DNA from: Pseudomonadota bacterium
Lineage (GTDB): Bacteria; Pseudomonadota; Gammaproteobacteria; Pseudomonadales; Pseudohongiellaceae
Assembly: GCA_027621405.1 (NCBI GenBank)
Contig: JAQCBT010000008.1
Span: 1-64,000 of the forward strand
Length of the DNA stretch: 64,000 nucleotides
Reading direction: 5' to 3'
In this document: piece by piece, positions 61,202 through 64,000 of the stretch
How positions within the stretch are numbered: the first letter of the stretch is position 1
Layout: each line of letters opens with the position of its first letter
Translations under genes and position numbers: made by a program
Notes under the pieces: model-generated
Seen by the model: only the letters and a program-made list of their open reading frames with translations
Databases searched by the model: none
Told to the model about the DNA's origin: nothing

Positions 61202-62506
61202 TCATTTGATCATTTTGCCTGCTTTGATGACTGAGCTAACCCGTTCCAGTTCAGTGATGTCTTCCAGTGGGCTATTGCTGGTGGCTATGATGTCAGCGTG
61301 TTTGCCGGGCTCAATGCTGCCGATGACATCAGATTGGGACAGCAGTTCCGCGGCAGCCACTGTGGCCGAATAGATCGCCTCCATCTCTGACATACCTGCC
61401 TGCACCATGTAATAGAACTCCTCGCCGTTGAGTCCATGGGGCGTCACAGCAGAATCGGTGCCGAACGCGACCTTGACTCCGGCCGCGAAAGCGCGACCTA
61501 TATTGGTCATTGCTGCTTCACCGGCGGCGTAAGCCTTTGCCTTTATGTCGTCGGTGAAGAATGGGTTGCCTTCCATGGTCTCGGGTATCTTGATGCCTGG
61601 CAGCAAGGTAGGGACGAGATAGGCGCCGGTTTCCAGAAACAGGCGAATAGACTCGTCATCAAGGAAGGTACCGTGGTCGATGCTGTCCACACCTGCTCTC
61701 AGCGCCGCGTTGATGCCATCGGCACCGTGGGCGTGGGCGGCCACCTTCACCCCAAGGTTATGCGCGGTATCCATGATCTCCACCAACTCGTCATCGGTAA
61801 GCTGCTGACCCAATCCCGTGCCAGTATCGGAAAGCACACCGCCCGTGGCTGTGATCTTGATCCAGTCCGCGCCATACTTGATCGCCTCACGAACCGCCTG
61901 CCGGCAAGAATAGGGGCCATCGCAGATCGTTTCCGGGGTCCATAACTCCAGCAATTCTGGCTTCACGCCGTCAACATCGCCATGCCCCCCGGTCGCGGAG
62001 ATCGCACTGCCGGCGGCAAATATGGTGGGGCCATCGATCAACCCCTGGTTAATGGCATCACGCAATGCATAGATCGCTTCCGGTTCCGAACCCAGGTCGC
62101 GCACCGTCGTAAAACCAGCCCGCAGGGTAATTCCCGCATAGTAGGCACCGCGAAGCGCCTCCATGGAAGTGGTCACCGTGAGCGCATCCATGCGGCTGTT
62201 GGGACTGATTTCACCCGTAAGATGGACATGCATGTCCACAAGGCCGGGCAGGACGAAGCTGTCTCGCAAATTAACGATCTGCGCCCCGTCAAAGCCGGAA
62301 CCATCGATATATCCATCCCGTACCGATTCAATCACACCATTACGCACGACTATCGACTGTTGCGTCTCAGGCGCTTCACCCGGAATCGCCAGCAATGTAC
62401 CGGCCTGAATGATCAGCACATCGTCATTCTGTGCGGTTGCAAGAGCAGCAAAACTCAAAACGAAAAAAACTATCGCAACTCTATCTAGCAGACGTCCATG
62501 GTTCAC
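61202..62506 (-). CDS. Amidohydrolase (imidazolonepropionase-like), secreted
   Basis: Signal peptide; VLPGLVDMHVHLTGE, KVAAHAHGADGINAALRAGVDSIDHGTFLD, AFGTDSAVTPHG. Confidence 0.93.
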   Translation of the reverse strand: MNHGRLLDRVAIVFFVLSFAALATAQNDDVLIIQAGTLLAIPGEAPETQQSIVVRNGVIESVRDGYIDGSGFDGAQIVNLRDSFVLPGLVDMHVHLTGEISPNSRMDALTVTTSMEALRGAYYAGITLRAGFTTVRDLGSEPEAIYALRDAINQGLIDGPTIFAAGSAISATGGHGDVDGVKPELLELWTPETICDGPYSCRQAVREAIKYGADWIKITATGGVLSDTGTGLGQQLTDDELVEIMDTAHNLGVKVAAHAHGADGINAALRAGVDSIDHGTFLDDESIRLFLETGAYLVPTLLPGIKIPETMEGNPFFTDDIKAKAYAAGEAAMTNIGRAFAAGVKVAFGTDSAVTPHGLNGEEFYYMVQAGMSEMEAIYSATVAAAELLSQSDVIGSIEPGKHADIIATSNSPLEDITELERVSSVIKAGKMIK

Positions 62507-62547
62507 GTGATTTCTCCGGAATCCAGTATTGAATCAGGGTTAAGCGA

Positions 62548-63186
62548 CTACTGGTCCCTTGGTGGCGGCGGAGTCCAGTCGCATCCCTCACAATTGGGGT
62601 CGACATTATTCTGGCCCATCACTTCGAAGATGAAATCGCGCCATACTTCATTGGGCTGCCATACCGTGTTCATGTCGGCCTTGGCTTCTGCGACCGGCAC
62701 GTCCTCATATAACACTCGATAGAGGAAACTAAAGGCTGTGGCGCGGGCATTGACCTGGCAATGCAGCAGAGTCTTCTTGTCGGTATTGCGCCGCATGGAG
62801 TCGGCAAAGGCGTAGAAATCATCTGGCAGGGGGTTGGAGAAATCCACTGGCACCTGCATGTATTCCATGCCCAGGCGCTTTACGATCTGATCCTCATCGG
62901 GCAGCGCATTCTGGTTGTTGGTGAAGGCTATGTAGACGACACGTTCGAAACCGGCGTCTGCTATGGCCTGCAGCTGCTCTTCGGTGGGCTGGCCGGAGCT
63001 GGCGAAGGTGGCGCTGTACTGGCGGAAATTGGTGATTTCCGTCAGGTTCGCAGGCGGTTCTTCAACGGCCAGCACGGTGCTCGAAAACAACGCCACAAGC
63101 AGGGTTATTACTTTGTTCTTCATGCTTACCTCAATCAGGGTCTGGTTATCGGTGGCCCTACTATAACAGCTTGTTCCTGCCCTCAA
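62548..63186 (-). CDS. Secreted protein tyrosine phosphatase-like protein
   Basis: Signal peptide (likely start MKNKVITLLVALFSSTVLA); TEITNFRQYSATFASSGQPTEEQLQAIADAGFERVV; LLHCQVNARATAFSFLYRV. Confidence 0.75.
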   Translation of the reverse strand: MRAGTSCYSRATDNQTLIEVSMKNKVITLLVALFSSTVLAVEEPPANLTEITNFRQYSATFASSGQPTEEQLQAIADAGFERVVYIAFTNNQNALPDEDQIVKRLGMEYMQVPVDFSNPLPDDFYAFADSMRRNTDKKTLLHCQVNARATAFSFLYRVLYEDVPVAEAKADMNTVWQPNEVWRDFIFEVMGQNNVDPNCEGCDWTPPPPRDQ

Positions 63187-63287
63187 CCATCCAGAAAAGC
63201 TGCGGCACAGTGCCGCAGAATCAGATTAGAGGCAGAGGGCTGCTGAACGTGGATTTAGCAAAGTCTGGCATGCTATAAGCTATTTCC

Positions 63288-64000
63288 ATGAAAGAAGAAA
63301 TCCTCGACCGCTGGCGACATTCCCACAGCTTCGGACAGGACCGGAAACGCCCCGGGGAAATCCGCACCCTCGTGGTGATTGTGATTACTGCCTCCATGAT
63401 GGTTGTGGAGATAGTGGCCGGCATTGCCTATGGCTCCATGGCGCTACTCGCAGATGGCCTGCATATGGGCTCCCATGCGGTGGCGCTGGGCATTAACGCC
63501 TTCGCCTACGTGTACGCCCGTCGCCATGCCCATAATGAACGCTATAGCTTCGGTACCGGCAAGGTGAATACCCTGGGGGGCTACACTGGAGCGATCCTGC
63601 TGGCAGTCTTTGCGGCGATGATGGCCTGGGAGAGTATACTGCGGCTGCTGTCTCCGGTAGAGATCGCATTCAACCAGGCAATCTTTGTCGCCACACTGGG
63701 GCTGATCGTGAACGGTGCGTCAGTAGTTATTCTCGGTGAGCACCATACCCAGGATCATGACCATGATCACGAGCATCATCATCTTCATGACCACGATCAC
63801 CACCATGACCACAATCTCAAGTCAGCGTACCTGCATGTGCTGGCGGATGCCCTGACCTCTCTGCTCGCCATCGTGGCCCTGCTTATCGGGAAGTATTTCG
63901 GGGCGGTGTGGATGGATCCACTCATGGGTATCGTCGGTGCCCTGCTCGTCGGTCGCTGGTCAGTGGGGCTCTTGAAATCCACCAGCGCCATCCTGCTGGA
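63288..64000 (+). CDS. Cation diffusion facilitator (CDF, DmeF-like), truncated by the window end
   Basis: MKEEILDRWRHSHSFG...GSMALLADGLHMGSHAVALGINAFAY; His-rich loop HHTQDHDHDHEHHHLHDHDHHHDHN; LHVLADALTSLLAIVALL. Confidence 0.93.
   Translation, partial: MKEEILDRWRHSHSFGQDRKRPGEIRTLVVIVITASMMVVEIVAGIAYGSMALLADGLHMGSHAVALGINAFAYVYARRHAHNERYSFGTGKVNTLGGYTGAILLAVFAAMMAWESILRLLSPVEIAFNQAIFVATLGLIVNGASVVILGEHHTQDHDHDHEHHHLHDHDHHHDHNLKSAYLHVLADALTSLLAIVALLIGKYFGAVWMDPLMGIVGALLVGRWSVGLLKSTSAILL

Noticed and set aside
1-64000. CRISPR arrays, tRNA/rRNA genes, integrases and phage modules
   Set aside because: No regularly spaced direct repeats, cloverleaf-like sequences, rRNA segments or recombinase motifs were seen on reading; an exhaustive tRNAscan/CRISPR search was not possible.

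Overview
This 64-kb window looks like ordinary chromosome from a gammaproteobacterium, judged from the divergent ssb/uvrA pair and the DUF2333/DUF2937-type proteins (inferred, no search run). I see no CRISPR array, rRNA or tRNA, and no intact transposase or prophage module. Recognisable content, in order: a DAACS symporter, ferredoxin-NADP reductase and amidase; a MacB/HlyD/TolC-like export operon; an M16 protease; a compact operon of ABC-2 ATPase, permease, twin-PDZ lipoprotein and two secreted FG-GAP/VCBS proteins; a TAXI-type TRAP transporter; an MDR oxidoreductase; a Ca/Na antiporter; a 693-aa coiled-coil protein; moeA; ssb and uvrA; a multicopper oxidase; an Oar-like TonB receptor with an M14 peptidase; two hybrid histidine kinases; a Tat-exported three-subunit molybdenum hydroxylase; hemH; AlaX; a GGDEF-EAL regulator; a redoxin/cytochrome c/copper-monooxygenase-like fusion; an amidohydrolase; and a CDF transporter cut by the window end. 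The observations most worth a second look are: (1) the ABC-2/twin-PDZ/paired FG-GAP operon; (2) three damaged or possibly recoded genes: an in-frame TAA in a GGDEF-EAL protein, a G7 frameshift in a histidine kinase, and a SulP transporter with its middle deleted; (3) the redoxin-cytochrome c-PHM-like fusion; (4) several strong inverted-repeat elements, including a 30-bp perfect palindrome and a 32-bp inverted repeat beside uvrA; (5) two small ORFs below the 60-aa cutoff of the supplied ORF track. All function calls come from reading motifs by eye; no database search was run.
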